NCBI GenBank assembly: GCA_010093605.1
Contig: MU004197.1
Span: 496,001 to 560,000 of the forward strand
Source: Lophium mytilinum
Taxonomy: Eukaryota > Ascomycota > Dothideomycetes > Mytilinidiales > Mytilinidiaceae
DNA: 64,000 nt
Direction: 5' to 3'
The translations under genes were made by a program, and so were the position numbers. Under the pieces are notes generated by a model. That model was given only the letters and a program-made list of their open reading frames with translations. It did not search any database and had not been told where the DNA came from. Positions 19,583-32,866 of the stretch are shown here, in pieces. How positions within the stretch are numbered: the first letter of the stretch is position 1; each line of letters opens with the position of its first letter.

Positions 19583-21181
19583 GTTAAAGCTTAAGTATTA
19601 GTGCTGGTAGATAATCTATAGCTTGCGTATTAATATAGGGTAAAGTTATATAGTAAAGCTTAATAGCTATTATTTATTTTTCCTATATATTCTTACTTTT
19701 CTCTTAACTCTTTTTTTTCTTTAAACTCTATATACTATTAATTACTACCTCTATAATACTATAGCTAATAATACTATAGCTAATAACGCTAGTAATTAGG
19801 GCTCTATCTCTAGCCTAATTAATAATATTCTCGCGGAGCCCTTCTTCTCTCCGCCTCTTACTGCGCACCCCTTTAGAACTACGCACCCCTTTAGGCCCCT
19901 TAGGGTTTACCCGGATTCTCTAGTAATATAGGTAGTAGCGGCTAGGCCGCTTTCTACTAAGAAGGAGATAATAGGCGTTTAAGCTAAAGATAAGGCGCTA
20001 GAAGCTTCCTCTAGTAAGAGCCTAGAGGATTCTAGCCCTTAGAGGCTTTATATAGTATATAGTAGGCCTATATACTCTCTTTCTACTCTTACTATTAGTA
20101 GAGATATCTATAATATATCTAACTAGAAAAAGAATAAAGATAAAAATAAGAATAAAAATAAAGAGAAGAGAACTAATCCCCCTCTACTATATATAATTCC
20201 TAGTATAGTAGCTTAAGAATCTAGCTAACCTATTTATATAGAAAGCGCCGCGCTTACTATCTACTCTCTCCCCTTACTATTACTATTATTCTAGGCCTAC
20301 TAACTCTCTCTTAGTATACTAATAACCTTACCGCTACTCTTAGCTTCTCTACTATTACTATAGCCCTCTAAAAGTACTTCTACTACGCTAAGCTTATCTA
20401 TATAGAGCTTATTAATAGCTAATATAGCTAGAATTAGGCGGGCCTAGCCTATAGTATATATCTAGAGTGCGCCTAGAATATACCTATAAAGGGCTATTAT
20501 TAGTATAATATTAATTTCTATACTAATAATAATCTAGGTAGTAAATATAGTATATATAGGGTTAGAAGTAAGTACTATATATAGATTAATACTATAGAAG
20601 ATATAGTAGCGTTTAAGTAGGCTCTAAAGTCTAGGGCTAGTTATGCTAGAAGAAAAAAGTAGAGAATTAAGCCTATTTAACTATATACTTAGAAACTATA
20701 ACTATAACTTTAAAAGTTTATTACTACTAACTAATATTTCTATATATCTAGCACGCGGATATAAATATACACGTCTAGACGCGTAATTTAGCTATCTATT
20801 TATATAATTTAGACTTATATTTACTAAGATATAATAAAGTAATAGATTCTATCTCTAGGTAGCCTTTCTATTTTATATATACTCTATATATAATCTAACC
20901 TAAGGCTTAAGTATTAGCTATAAGAATTCTATAAGAATTCTATTCTAATAGTTTATAGCTTAAGTATTAGTAGTAAGGATTTTATTTTAATATTTTAAGG
21001 CTTAAGTATTAGCGCAGGGCAAATTTCCTCTATGCTAATACTTAAGCCTTAAAATAGAATTCTTACTACTAATACTTAAGCTGTAAAATATTAGAATATA
21101 ATCCTTACTACTAATACTTAAGCTGCAAGATATTAAGGTATATTTTTATATTTTGCCCGCACTAATACTTAAGCCTTAAAC
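19583..21181. mobile_element. inner TIR element / MITE-like palindrome cluster
   Basis: GCTTAAGTATTAGTGC near 19590-19604 and its reverse complement near 21157-21174 bracket about 1.6 kb. Further copies of the GCTTAAGTATTAG motif in both orientations crowd about 20905-21115, including a near-perfect palindrome of about 130 bp centred near 21020. The pattern suggests one TIR element with several MITE-like insertions of the same family. No coding sequence is readable between the ends. Confidence 0.5.
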
Positions 21182-21194
21182 TATAAATACCCCC

Positions 21195-21290
21195 TAATTA
21201 ATAGATAGTATATATATTATAGGTAGTATATATATTATAGATAGTATATATATTATAGATAGTATATATTAGATAGATAGTATATATCTA
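21195..21290. repeat. AT-rich tandem repeat
   Basis: Four or so tandem units of about 19-20 bp (ATAGTATATATATTATAG type) immediately before the LTR element. Confidence 0.7.
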
Positions 21291-21381
21291 TTACTATATA
21301 CTCTACCCTCTATTACCTAGTAGAGTAAGATTAAATACTACTTTATTCTTCTAGTATAGCTGCTTAAATCTATATAGCTTC

Positions 21382-21617
21382 TATTACATTATTTCTTAGC
21401 ATTCTCTTAGTAGTTATTAAGGTTAGGGGTTATTATATGCACGGATGTTACGTAATCTCCGGGCCGAGGGTTCTTCCGGCGCCCGGGGTTCTGCTGGCGC
21501 CCGGGGTTCTACCGGCGCGCACACAACTATATAGTAGGCTTATGGCCGGAGCCTCTCTCCTCTCTATATAACCTTATTAATAGAAATATAACCCTTTTCT
21601 TAGCTATAAACCTAATA
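21382..21617 (+). repeat. 5' LTR of the Gypsy element
   Basis: 236 bp, paired with an equally long copy at 28360-28595. The ends are consistent with a TGTTAC...TAACA-type LTR altered by RIP. It contains a run of GC-rich GGGTTCT..CCGGCGC units. Confidence 0.85.
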
Positions 21618-24600
21618 CTAGGTTGCGTTATTCTTTAAAACCTAGAAATATAGAAATATAGAAACCTTAATTTCTTTTTACATAGCTATACCGCCGTGCG
21701 CGCGCGCACCTATATAGGTGCTGCTGCTAGCTTTAAGATTTAGCTATACAGTTACTTAATTACTAACCTTAAAACTAACACGTTTCCTTTTCTTACTTAC
21801 TTACTTACTTACTTACTTACTCTAAAACTCTCTTCTTATTTCCTACACCCGCATAAAGCCTAGGCCTTACCATAAATAACTAGGTATAACTAACTACATT
21901 AATACGCCCGGTGGGCGACCCTATAACTCTAATATTCTATAAGGTAAGGGGGGGGTTAGTCACCAGGACTTTAATAAGATATAGAATACTTAAGGCGATA
22001 TCTTTAAGGAAGCAGATAAAGAAGTACTATAGGTAGACCTTAACCGCTTAGCGTTATGCACAAAGAACTAATAGAACCGTCTAACTAAGTAGCGCAAGCG
22101 CGTTAGTGAACTACTTAACACAGCCGTATTAGAGGCGCTTAATACCTAGGACTCCTATACTATTAGTGCGGACTCCTAGAATATAGAAAGCCCTATTACC
22201 TTTAATCTTCTTCTAGATCTCTATAATATTAAGGACCTTACTATAAAGCTAGGAGGCACTATATTCTAGAGTTTATTTAAGTTCCGTTAGTAGGTAAACT
22301 CTAAACTGCTTAAAGCCTTTAAGCTACTACGCGCTCTAGTTAAGAGCACTAATATCTATATTAATAACTATAGCGCCGGCTTAGAGAAATAGAAGAACAC
22401 ATCTATAAATCTTTATAAGAAGTTTAATAATATAGACAAGAAACTTAGCAACTTAAAAATCTAGCTTAATAACTCTAAGCTTAGCCTCTAGGCTGCATAA
22501 GCCCACGCATACAACCTCTAATAATAACAGTAATAGTCTAAACCTGCCAAGACAATATCTAAAGAACCCGTTTATTTTAACAATAATAAGCGGCGCGACA
22601 ATAACGTTAACTATTAGCGGATAAACGGCGGGACTAGAGGACAACTATAAGGTAGAACTAATAACTACGGTTGCAAGGGCTATAATAACTACGCAGAGCC
22701 TAGATACACTTCTCCTGCTCTAAATGCAAATCTCCGCAGCGGCGGCAACTAAGCCCGCCGCTTAGCTTCTCCTTATAATAAGCGTTTAGACAACTAATAT
22801 TATAATAATAGCTACTATAATAGCTATACTCCACTATATACTTAACCACTATTATTAATATCCTACTAGCATAACTACTGCTGGCCGGACCCGGTTATAT
22901 TTAACGGAGAGGACCTAGACGCATATCTAATCTAGCGCAGTAAGGTCCTCGCTAAGATTCGCCATGCCTTTCCTAATAAGACGGATAACTATAAGCTTAA
23001 TTATATTAAGAGCGTTCTTTTAGGCGGACCCTTTAAGCGTATTTAGGCACACTGCCGTAATTAGGTTGTCTATAATAATATTAACGCCCTCTGTTCTTTA
23101 GATAACAGATATAGCAAATATAATATTAAGGCTAAGGTACTAATGCAGTTAGAAACCCTCTATATAGGCAATAATTCTTTCACTACATTCTATAACTATT
23201 TCTTAGATATTACCGGCGACCTTAACCGGGGGCCTACTAAGCTTATCTATTAGTTTAAGACACGTCTTACACTATACCTGTAATCTAAGCTTATTAATAG
23301 AGTAATATATAATCGCTTTAATAACTTTATATAATACGTCCGCACTATAGATATATAGAATATAGCTTTCTAGCAGGCTAAGAAGCATAATACTCTTATC
23401 TTCCAGCCCCGTTAGGCTACGGCGTTAACCACCACGACAACTACCTAGTCCACTCGCGGCCGGGGCCGCGGCCGTGGCGGCTATTTATCTACGCCCGCCA
23501 TAGGTGCTAATACAACAACTGCAACTATAATAATAACCTTAAACGCTACGCGCGCACCTACTATTATAGCCGCGGCTAGTATAGAACAGCGCCTCCGCGC
23601 TATAAACCCGGCGGATAAACTAGCGTATATTTAAAGCATTAGTAAGCTTACTAAAGCTAATAAGAAGAGGACGCGCGCAGCTGGCGCTTGCAACCGTTGT
23701 TGCTGCATCGGTCACCGCGCCGTTAATAATAATTGCCCTCTTTAAAACTTCTCCATCTAGATAACTAGCGGCCTTCCTCTCCGCGCCACTAACACTACAT
23801 TTTCCGGCCAGGAAAACGAGTAGTCCTTAAGCATAGTCGCGCCTAAGGACCTATTATAATTAATTATAAACTAGAATATACCCCGTTATTAACCCTATTA
23901 TTAACCCCGTTATCTACCCCCTATTCTATACTAACTTCCTCTAAGTGCGGCAACTCTATTACTACTAATAACCTTCTAGAACTATAAAGGAAGGCCTAGA
24001 AACTGCATAAAAGCTATTATAGGGGCACTAAATATAGAACACCTAAAAAGCACTAGATAAGAAAAGTAGTAGAACCCCTACCTTAGTTTAACACCCCTTT
24101 CTAGCTACAGGAGGTACTAGAGTATATTAAGAATAACAAGAACTAGCCGGAACTTTATATTTCCGCAACGGCTATTACACGTACCCAGCACGATATTATA
24201 AAGCTCCAGCCAAAGAAAGGTAGTTAGTACTTACTTTCTTATTCTATAGCCTTAGACAGTAATTAAATTATTTACACTTACTCTTTCTCTAATAATAGTG
24301 CAACCTCCTCTTTTATTAATTAATTATTTACGCGTAAACATAAAATTTATTATATTCCTCTTAATTTACCTCGCCACCTAATATATATTAATAATTCTAA
24401 TTTATTATAATCTATTATACACGCTGCAATTATTAATATTACTATAGGCTTCTACACAGAGTAACTAGTTTACTACATCGCCGACCTAGGACATATTCCT
24501 CTAGTCCTAGGCATGGATTAGCATAAAACCTATAATCCAGAAATTAACTTTATTAAAAAGAGCTTCTACTTCTGCTAATTATAATGCTGTAATCTACACT

Positions 24601-27600
24601 GCTATTATAATAGTGTACTAGCCAAGATATACTACAAGGGAGCCCTATCTTACATCTCTAGACCTAACAAGTTTTAGTCCACATTCTTATTTGCAACATC
24701 TATTGGTTTAATGGAACACTATATTTAACGCGCTAAGCCTAAGAACCTTATTTAGATCTACGGACTAGAATTTATATCTAAACCGGACAACTCTTTATTT
24801 AATACACCCGCTATTAGACACGTAATTAGCGTCCCGGAAGATAACGGCACGCTTAAGCTCTACGCCCTATCTATTAATAAATATAATAAGTTTATAAAGG
24901 AGCGTAGAACGTATTTATCTAATAAACTATAGAAATAATTAGATAAGTATTTCCACCCTTAGGTTAACATGTGGTTACAATAGGAAGTAGAATACCTGCC
25001 TCCGCACCGCGACTATAACTACGCTATACTTCTACAGCTGGACGCTCCACTGCCTAAATATAAAACCTAAGCCATCTTAGAAGAAAAGAACCGCATTATC
25101 TATAATAAGCTCTAGAAGCTACTAGGCAACAGTTTTATTAAGAATAGTAACTCTTCTATGCACGCACCTGTACTACTTATTAAGAAGCTAGATAGATCTT
25201 ACTAGTTCTATATTAACTACCGCGGTCTTAATACTATTACCGTAAAGAATTAGTATCTAATTCTAATTGTCTAGGAGACGCTTAACTGTCTCTGCAAGGC
25301 TAAGTAGTACACTAAATTAGATATTATTTCCGCCTTTAATCGCGTACGTATTAAACCTAGCAATAAATAGAAGATAGCGTTTATTACACGCTACGGAATA
25401 TTCTAATCTAAAGTCTTAGGATTTAGCATATACAACGGCCCCGGCACTTTCTAGATATTTATTAATAATATACTTCGCAAGTACCTAGATAACTTCTACT
25501 TAGCCTATATAGACAATATATTAGTATTTATAGACGGGACTAAAGAGGAGCACATTACGCATGTATAAAAGGTACTAGACTAACTGCGTAAAGCCGGCCT
25601 ATACCTTAACATTAATAAATGCAAATTCCTCGTTAAATATATTAAATACCTTAGACTTATTATTACCACCAACGGCATTAAGATAGACCTAGACAAGGTT
25701 AAGGCTATTACTAAATAGGCAACTCCTACTTGCCTTAAAGATATATAAGCCTTCTTAGGCCTAGCTAACTTCTATAGGCGCTTTATATAGGGCTTCTCGC
25801 GGCTATATAAGCTGCTTACTAACCTTTTAAGAAAAGGACTAGATGGACGCATCTAATTTAACTAGACATTAAGCTGCTAGAAGGCCTTTAACGACCTTAA
25901 AACCGCGTTTACTACCACGCCCTGTCTTAAGCACTTTAATTCTAACCGGAAATCACGCATTAAAACTAATGTATCTAACCACGTAGCCGCGGGCGTATTC
26001 TTATAGCTGCATAACAATAGTATATAGCACCTAGTTGCCTTCTACTTCTATAAGATAATACCGGCGGAGTGCAACTATAAGATCTATAATAAGAAGTTAC
26101 TTACTATTGTCCTTGCGTTTAAGGAATAGAAACTATAGTGCCAGGGCAATAGACACTAAGACCCTATCTAAGTACTAATAGATTACCGGAATCTATTATA
26201 CTTTATAACTACATAATAACTTAACCAGCGATAGATGCGCTAGCTCTAGATCCTCTTAGAAATTAATTACGTCCTAATATACCGGCCCGGCCGTCTAGAA
26301 ACTAAACTGGATAGTCTTACGCGTCGCAGCTAGGACCTTCCGCAATCTAACAATAATAAACAATTTCTATTTTAACAATAGACCGTAATTAAAATAAGAA
26401 ACCTTACCTTAGAAATATTAAAGAATCTTTATCTATATACTACGGGCGTTATAGACGCTACTTATACTAGACCCCTCTATAAGCTTATTAAGAAGGCGTA
26501 TAACGCTAATAAAACCGCGTTCTAGGAAGGTGGCAGCAATCTAGATAACTAGTTAGATGACTATCTAGTCTACTAAATTATGGCGCTTAAACAACGCAGT
26601 AATTAAAAGCTCCTACGCGACATCCTAAAAGACAAGCGCGTCCAGCTATTAATAAGCGAGCTAGAGGTTACTAATAATAAACTATAGGTTCTATATAAGG
26701 ACTCTAGACAACTATTTATACTATAATTAGCTGCACTCTAGCTAAGGATCTTGCAGCTAGGCTATAACTATACTAGCGCAGGATACGGCGGCTACGCGGA
26801 TTACCTATAATAGATTCATCCTAACTACTACTAGCCTAGGTTTACTAAATTAATTACAAAATACGTTAACGCGTGCTAACGCTACCATAATATTAAACCG
26901 TCCAACTTTACTAAGTAAGGCTTCCTCCGTCCCTTGCCTATCTCTCTCTACCGCTGGCGCAACATTGCGTTAGACTATATAGTCGACTTACCTATTTATA
27001 AACGTTACGGCCGTAAATACCGCTATATACTTATCGTAATTAACCGGTTATCTAAGAAATGCTACTTTCTTGCCGTTACCTTACTAGAAGTAGACGAGCT
27101 TACTAAAGTCTATTTTTAGTAGATCTATTAACTCCACGGACTACTAGCGTCTATTACTAGTAACCTAGGCACGCAATTTACTTCTAAATTCTAGCGATAT
27201 CTCTACTGTTAGTTAAGATTGTTGCTTAATACGTCCACCGCCTTCCACCCGGAAATAGATAGTTAGATAGAAATCGCTAATACTAATATAAAGAAGTATC
27301 TATAAGCCTATATTAACTATATATAGGACAATTAGTATAACCTATTACCCTCTGCGGAACTAGTAGCTAATACTTACGTCTTAGCCACAATAGGACTATC
27401 TCTATTTTTCGCGAATTACGGCTACAACCCTCGCTTAGAGCTTGAGCCGCCTACTATTAAGGATAAAAAGATATCTAAAAACAAGGAAATTAAATAGGAG
27501 CTAGCTAATAATATAGCCTAACGTCTAAAGGATATTAAGGTCTACTTACGGGACTATATTATATAGGCTTAAGAAGAGTAAGCTTACTAAGCTAACCACT

Positions 27601-28359
27601 ACTAAGATGCCGCAGCCGATATACGCGTTAACGATATAGTCTAGCTTAACGCTAAGAATATTAAGCTAGACCGCGCTAAGAAGGCGCTCGATAATAAGTT
27701 TATAGGCCCCTTCTGCGTTAATAAGGTTATTAATCGGGGCGCAGCTTTTTATTTAGACCTACTATCTAATACTAAGATCTACAACGTCTTCCACCTGTTA
27801 CTGCTACGGCTGGATACTTCTAAACCTATTAACGGCCAGGATAGGCTGGAACCTATGCCACTACTAGAGCTAATCTAGCATAAAGATAATAATAAACCCA
27901 TAGAAGAGTTTATAGTTACTTAAATTATTAACTTACGCGTTAAGAATAATAATGTACAATATAAAGTATACTACGTCGGCAGTGCACAACTATATAGGTT
28001 CTAGCAACTGTCTAGAAACCTTAAAGGCTGCCTTTATAAAGTCTTTAACTTCTATTATTGCAGCCTATAGAAGCCTAAACCACCCGCTTACTTTATTAAA
28101 CTAAGGGACTAGACTCTACCTATATAGTAGAACTTCTAGAACGTTACTATATTATTATAATAGTCTAGTACAACCTAAGATCCTGCGCCATTATTAAATA
28201 GTAGAATTAATTTAACTAAGGACGCCTACCCGCATAATTTTGTTAGCACGCTCTATCTATACGCAGAGCTACGCCTATATTAGCTATCTAATATATAAGT
28301 TTAAATAGTAAGTCTTCTATAGTTCTTATAGGAGCTTAGTTTTTAAAAGGGGGGGCACA

Positions 28360-28595
28360 TATTACATCGTTTCTTAGCATTCTCTTAGTAGTTATTAAGG
28401 TTAGGGGTTATTACGTGCACGGACGTTACGTAATCTCCAGGCCGAGGGTTCTTCCGGCGCCCGGGGTTCTGCCGGCGCCTAGGGTTCTGCCGGCGCGCAC
28501 ACAACTACATAGTAGGCTCGTGGCCGGAGCCTCTCTCCTCTCTACGTAACCTCATTAATAGAAATACAACCCTTTTCTCGGCCATAAACCTAATA
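28360..28595 (+). repeat. 3' LTR of the Gypsy element
   Basis: 236 bp, preceded directly by an A/G polypurine tract and followed by CTTC, which also precedes the 5' LTR. Confidence 0.85.
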
Positions 28596-30494
28596 CTTCT
28601 TAGTAAACTTTATAGCTATTCTATCTAATATTTCTAGCTATATAGCCTTATAATACGCCTCTAAGCTTCTATTTATTATCTAATAGAGGAAATCTATATT
28701 CTAAGTCTAATCTATTACTATCTAGGCCGCCTACTACTAGTACTAGTGTAAACTAGTATTCTATATACTATTAACTTTCTAATAGAAGAACGCCTCTAGT
28801 ATATCTATATTCTTCTTCTTAGAGTATACTAGGCTTAAGCTCTTTAGTTAGTAAGGTTCTATAGCGGCCGGGGCCTAAGTTAAGAACACTAGTAGTAGAG
28901 GAGGAGAAAGAGAAGGCATAGATATAGGTATAGATGCCGGCGTATATAGAAATACTAGATACCTAGTAGAAATATATAGATTTAGTAGATAATAGAGTAG
29001 TAGAGAAGGGGGAGAATAGTAGCTATACTACTACTATTAAGGCTATAACTAAGGCTATAACTAAGGCTATAATAGAGGCTACTATATACTTAAAAACCTC
29101 TTAGCTATAGCTATTATCTATTATATACTACTAAACTTTATAGTCTACTTTATTATTACCTTAATATTATCTATAGTACTTACTACCTACTATACTCTTA
29201 TTATCTTTACTAGCTAATAATATTCTAAACCTATAGGCCTATTTATTTAAAGCTTCTTTAATAATTTAATTAGAGGCACTAATATAGTAGCCTTACTGCG
29301 CGCTATAGCGTTAGCCTATACCTTCTACTACTTAGTAAATATAATAAAGTGCTCGCCGCTATTAAGAAAGTAGTAGCTATTAAAGTTACTGCACCCTTTA
29401 TTAATATACTTCTAATACTATATTAGGTCCACGTTATAGTCTCTTATATTAGTAATTCTACTTATTATAGCCTTATACTACTATAGTAGCTTTCTACTAT
29501 AACTCTTAGGCGTAGCTATAGCTAGTAAGAACTTAGGCGCAATTAACTTTCTAGATAGATTAGATAGAACTTTATATTTAAATAGAAGCGCTATAGTACT
29601 CTTTTAAAAGACTACCTACTTTATATTAAGAGCTATAAATAATCTATTAAAAGAGAATATAGAGAAGTTATCTATATTATATATTTATATACTGCCTTTA
29701 CTATTTAAAGTATATAGTACTATAGTATAGAAAGTAATAGTATACTCTACCTAGTAGTTACTATTAGCCTATACCTTTATAACTAGCTTATTAAGTTCTA
29801 GCTTAATATTATTACTAGAGAGGCTAAACTATATTCTTATACCTACTACCTTACTACCCGCCTTCTTCTTATTAATAAATAGCTAGAATAATAGGTTAAT
29901 ATTATAGTCTAGAGAACTAGCAGGCGTTAGTAGTAATATTAATACTACGCACTTATAGCGCGCTAGAGTACTAGAAGTAGAAGAGAATATAAAGGGTAGT
30001 ACTCTATCTCTACCTAGTAGTAATAATAGCAGTAGGCCTAGTATAGAGTTATAACTATTCTAGATCTCTTTATTCTATACTACTTCTTCTTACTACTATA
30101 CTATCTTCTTTTACTATTATACTACCTCCTCTTACACTACGCGCTACCTATCTATTGCCGCAGCCTTATATATAGCCTTTTTAGCTACCTAAGCCTTACG
30201 CTATAGTCTATTCTTTCTCTCTTTTACTATCTTAGCTAAAAGATCTATATCTAGTCTTATAGTAGCTTTAATAGTAGCTTAGCTATTATTAAAGCGTATA
30301 TACCTCTCTTTCTATTTAGTAGTCTATATATTTTTTAGTATAACTTTAAGTAATTCTATAAAAGTACCTACTTCTTCTTTTTCTTCTTTTTCTTCTCTTC
30401 CTTCTCTTTCTCTACCTTCTCTAGCCGCCGGCGGGTCTCTAGAGCGTTAGGTATTATTATTAAAGATTACGCCGCGTTAAGAATATTATAGTAG

Positions 30495-30697
30495 TACTAG
30501 AATACTAGAAATTATTAGTATATAAGCTCTAATATATATATAAAAGGCCTTACTAATAGCTAATATAGGCATGTTAAAAAGTAGTTAAAAATTAATATAT
30601 AACCTATCTAATAATCCCAGGCGCGCGCTTACAAAATTAGGGGGGGTGCATGGAGAAAAACGCCAAGGAATGTACTCCGTTTTAAATACGACAAATT
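30495..30697 (-). repeat. outer terminal inverted repeat, right
   Basis: This 203-bp arm is the inverted partner of 18144-18346. It ends about 250 bp upstream of the start codon of the sugar transporter gene, so the promoter of that gene abuts the element. Confidence 0.85.
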
Positions 30698-30947
30698 CAA
30701 CTCTATCCCTCTCTCCTTGACCGCGTGTTCTATTGCTCCTACAATTGCCTCTGTCTGAGACTCCTTTCCCCTTCGCCGCACTCACCTCCTTACATCCCTC
30801 TGCAACATCCGCCCAGCGCGTCTCACCTCCCACCCTCGGAATTCTGATGCTCCCCCAACGAACCTCCACTTGATCTAAGCGCGCACGCAAGCCCCTCGCG
30901 GACGACACACCACCACACGGCGAGGATTCGAGGAGGACGAGGACGCC

Positions 30948-32866
30948 ATGCCGCCAGTCTCGCAATGGAGCGGCACGCCAGCGATCAAGGGGTCGACCGA
31001 GTCGATGCGCATGGCGCTGCTGACGCTGGTGTTGGTTGGATTGCAGTATGCCCCCAATCCCATACCCACCCCTTCTCTATATAGAAACATTGGCTGACCA
31101 ATTTCCGCGTATCTAGGTTCACCTGGGGCATCGAAATGACCTACTGCACACCCTACCTCCTCCAGCTCGGGCTCACCAAGAGCCGCATCAGCCTCGTGTG
31201 GGTCGCGGGCCCGCTGTCGGGGCTCATTATGCAGCCGGTTGTGGGCGTGATCGCGGACCGGTCGAAGAGCAAATGGGGCAGGCGGCGGCCGTTTATGGTG
31301 GGCGGAACTGTGGTGGTTAGTTTGTGTTTGCTGGTGCTGGGGTGGACGAAGGAGATTGTGGCGTCGTTTGTGACGGAGGTGGAGCTGGTATGTTTGATTT
31401 TGGGAGATTGAAGTCGGGGATTGGGGGATCGGGCTGACATGGTGTTGCAGAGGAAGTCGTGCACGATAACGCTGGCTGTGCTGAGCATTTATGCGGTGGA
31501 TTTTGCGATTAATGCTGGTAAGGGAGACATCTATGGGAATGTGGGATATGGCTGATGATGAATAGTTCAGGGGTCTTGTCGGAGTTTGATCGTGGATACG
31601 CTTCCCATCTCGAAACAGCAGATGGGCTCATCGTGGGCTAGCAGAATGGTTGCGGTCGGACATTTGATCGGATATGGAGCTGGAGCTCTGGATCTTGGGA
31701 AGATATTTGGACCGACACTGGGAGATACGCAGTTCAAACAATTGACTGCCATTGCAGCTATTGCGTTGTGTGTCACAGTTGGGACGACATGCTGGGCGGT
31801 CACCGAGAGGGTTCTGATTTCGGACGGGTAGGTGAAAGCAGTATGTCTCATAGATTTGATACTAATGTGACGATAGGAAAGATGCTCAGGGCGAAATCGG
31901 AGCAGTTGAGACCGTCACACAGATCTTGAAAACCGCCACGAGCCTGCCACCTCGCATTGCAGCTATCTGCTTCGTACAATTCTGGTCATGGATTGGATGG
32001 TTCCCGTTCCTTTTTTATAGCACAACCTGGGTGGGAGAGATATATCTGCGATACGACGCCCCGGTCGAAGCACGACAGTCCGACGACACCCTCGGCCAAG
32101 TTGGTCGAATCGGCAGCATGGCCCTCATTGCCTTCTCAACAATTACCTTTGCCTGTTCCGTCATGCTCCCATGGTTCGTCGAGGCTCCCCAGGACGAGAA
32201 GCCAGGCTTCACACCTCGACCGCCGACCCGACTTGCGCCGATGTTGATTGAGCTGGAAAAGTACAAGCCGACGCTCCTTACGACATGGATGATCTCCCAT
32301 TGCATCTTTGCCGGCTCCATGATCCTCGCGCCTTTCGTGACATCTTTGCATGGCGCAACTGTCCTGGTGTCGATCTGCGGGATGTGAGTATTTCCTGCAT
32401 GCCCCCTTGAGCCCTTCTAACCTCTCACAGATCCTGGGCAATCACATGCTGGGCTCCTTTCACCTTCATGGGCGTTGAAATCAACAAGATCAGTACAGCG
32501 GGCAATGGCCACTCTTATGGGCATCTGAATCGTGACTCAATAGAGCTCGAAGCTGGCAGTTCTCCTGTCCTCCATCTCGCCCACTTCCCGGACGAAACGC
32601 CAGCCTCGACCGGAGAGGGATCAGGGGTCTATCTTGGCATTCTGAATCTCTACACGACGCTCCCGCAGTTTGTTGGGACCTTCATCTCATGGGCTGTGTT
32701 TTCCATCCTGGAGCCGGGGAAGAGCCCCGAGCTGGCCAAGGAGGCGCACCCAGACGAGCACCACTCGACGGATGGGCCAAACGGGATTGCAGTTTGCCTG
32801 TTTATCGGGGCCATCTCAGCGGTGGTGGCGGCATACGCGACCACTCGGCTGCGGCACATTCATTAA
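30948..32866 (+). CDS. SLC45/sucrose-type H+-sugar symporter (MFS)
   Basis: Six exons: 30948-31045, 31117-31387, 31451-31517, 31566-31827, 31877-32383 and 32431-32866, joined in frame to 546 residues. It is a membrane transporter expected to import a disaccharide or alpha-glucoside with protons. Evidence: multiple hydrophobic segments, the FTWGIEMTYCTPYLLQLG first-helix region and the RSKSKWGRRRPF loop after helix 3 that is typical of the SUT/SLC45 (GPH-like) branch. Further support comes from WFPFLFYSTTWVGEIY in the second half and a helix-rich C-terminus (IAVCLFIGAISAVVAAY). The hydrophilic loop before the last helices is normal for the family. Substrate cannot be told from sequence. Its 5' region lies directly beside the RIP-hit element. 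Confidence 0.85.

Larger units (their letters stand above)
21382..28595 (+). mobile_element. Ty3/Gypsy LTR retrotransposon, broken fossil
   Basis: Length 7,214 bp with two 236-bp LTRs, a possible 4-bp target duplication (CTTC) and a polypurine tract just before the 3' LTR. Recognisable parts in order on the + strand: gag-like region (about 22.0-23.4 kb), zinc knuckle (about 23.68 kb), protease-like stretch (about 24.4-24.5 kb), reverse transcriptase (about 25.1-25.8 kb), RNase H (about 25.9-26.3 kb) and integrase (about 26.8-27.6 kb). RT-RH-IN order places it in Ty3/Gypsy. It is broken many times over and cannot be active. The LTRs are roughly nine-tenths identical, with differences mostly of RIP type, so age cannot be read as a clock. 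It is inserted into the older TIR element and looks less RIP-depleted than its host. Confidence 0.85.
18144..30697. mobile_element. AT-rich RIP-mutated transposon nest bounded by 203-bp TIRs
   Basis: The whole block is flanked by long inverted repeats (18144-18346 and 30495-30697). Inside, TA is enormously over-represented and CA/TG are scarce, the usual result of RIP. Without the inserted LTR element the outer element would be about 5.3 kb. The right arm (28.6-30.5 kb) shows degraded lysine-rich coding-like sequence on the minus strand that I cannot identify. I found no convincing target-site duplication at the outer ends. It may be a large DNA transposon of a long-TIR class or a small TIR element expanded by nested insertions. 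Confidence 0.7.

Noticed and set aside
18144-30697. Interpreting the AT-rich block as a centromere, mitochondrial insert or Polinton
   Set aside because: Sharp TIR boundaries, transposase and retroelement signatures and RIP-type dinucleotide bias explain it; no capsid or DNA polymerase B genes are readable.
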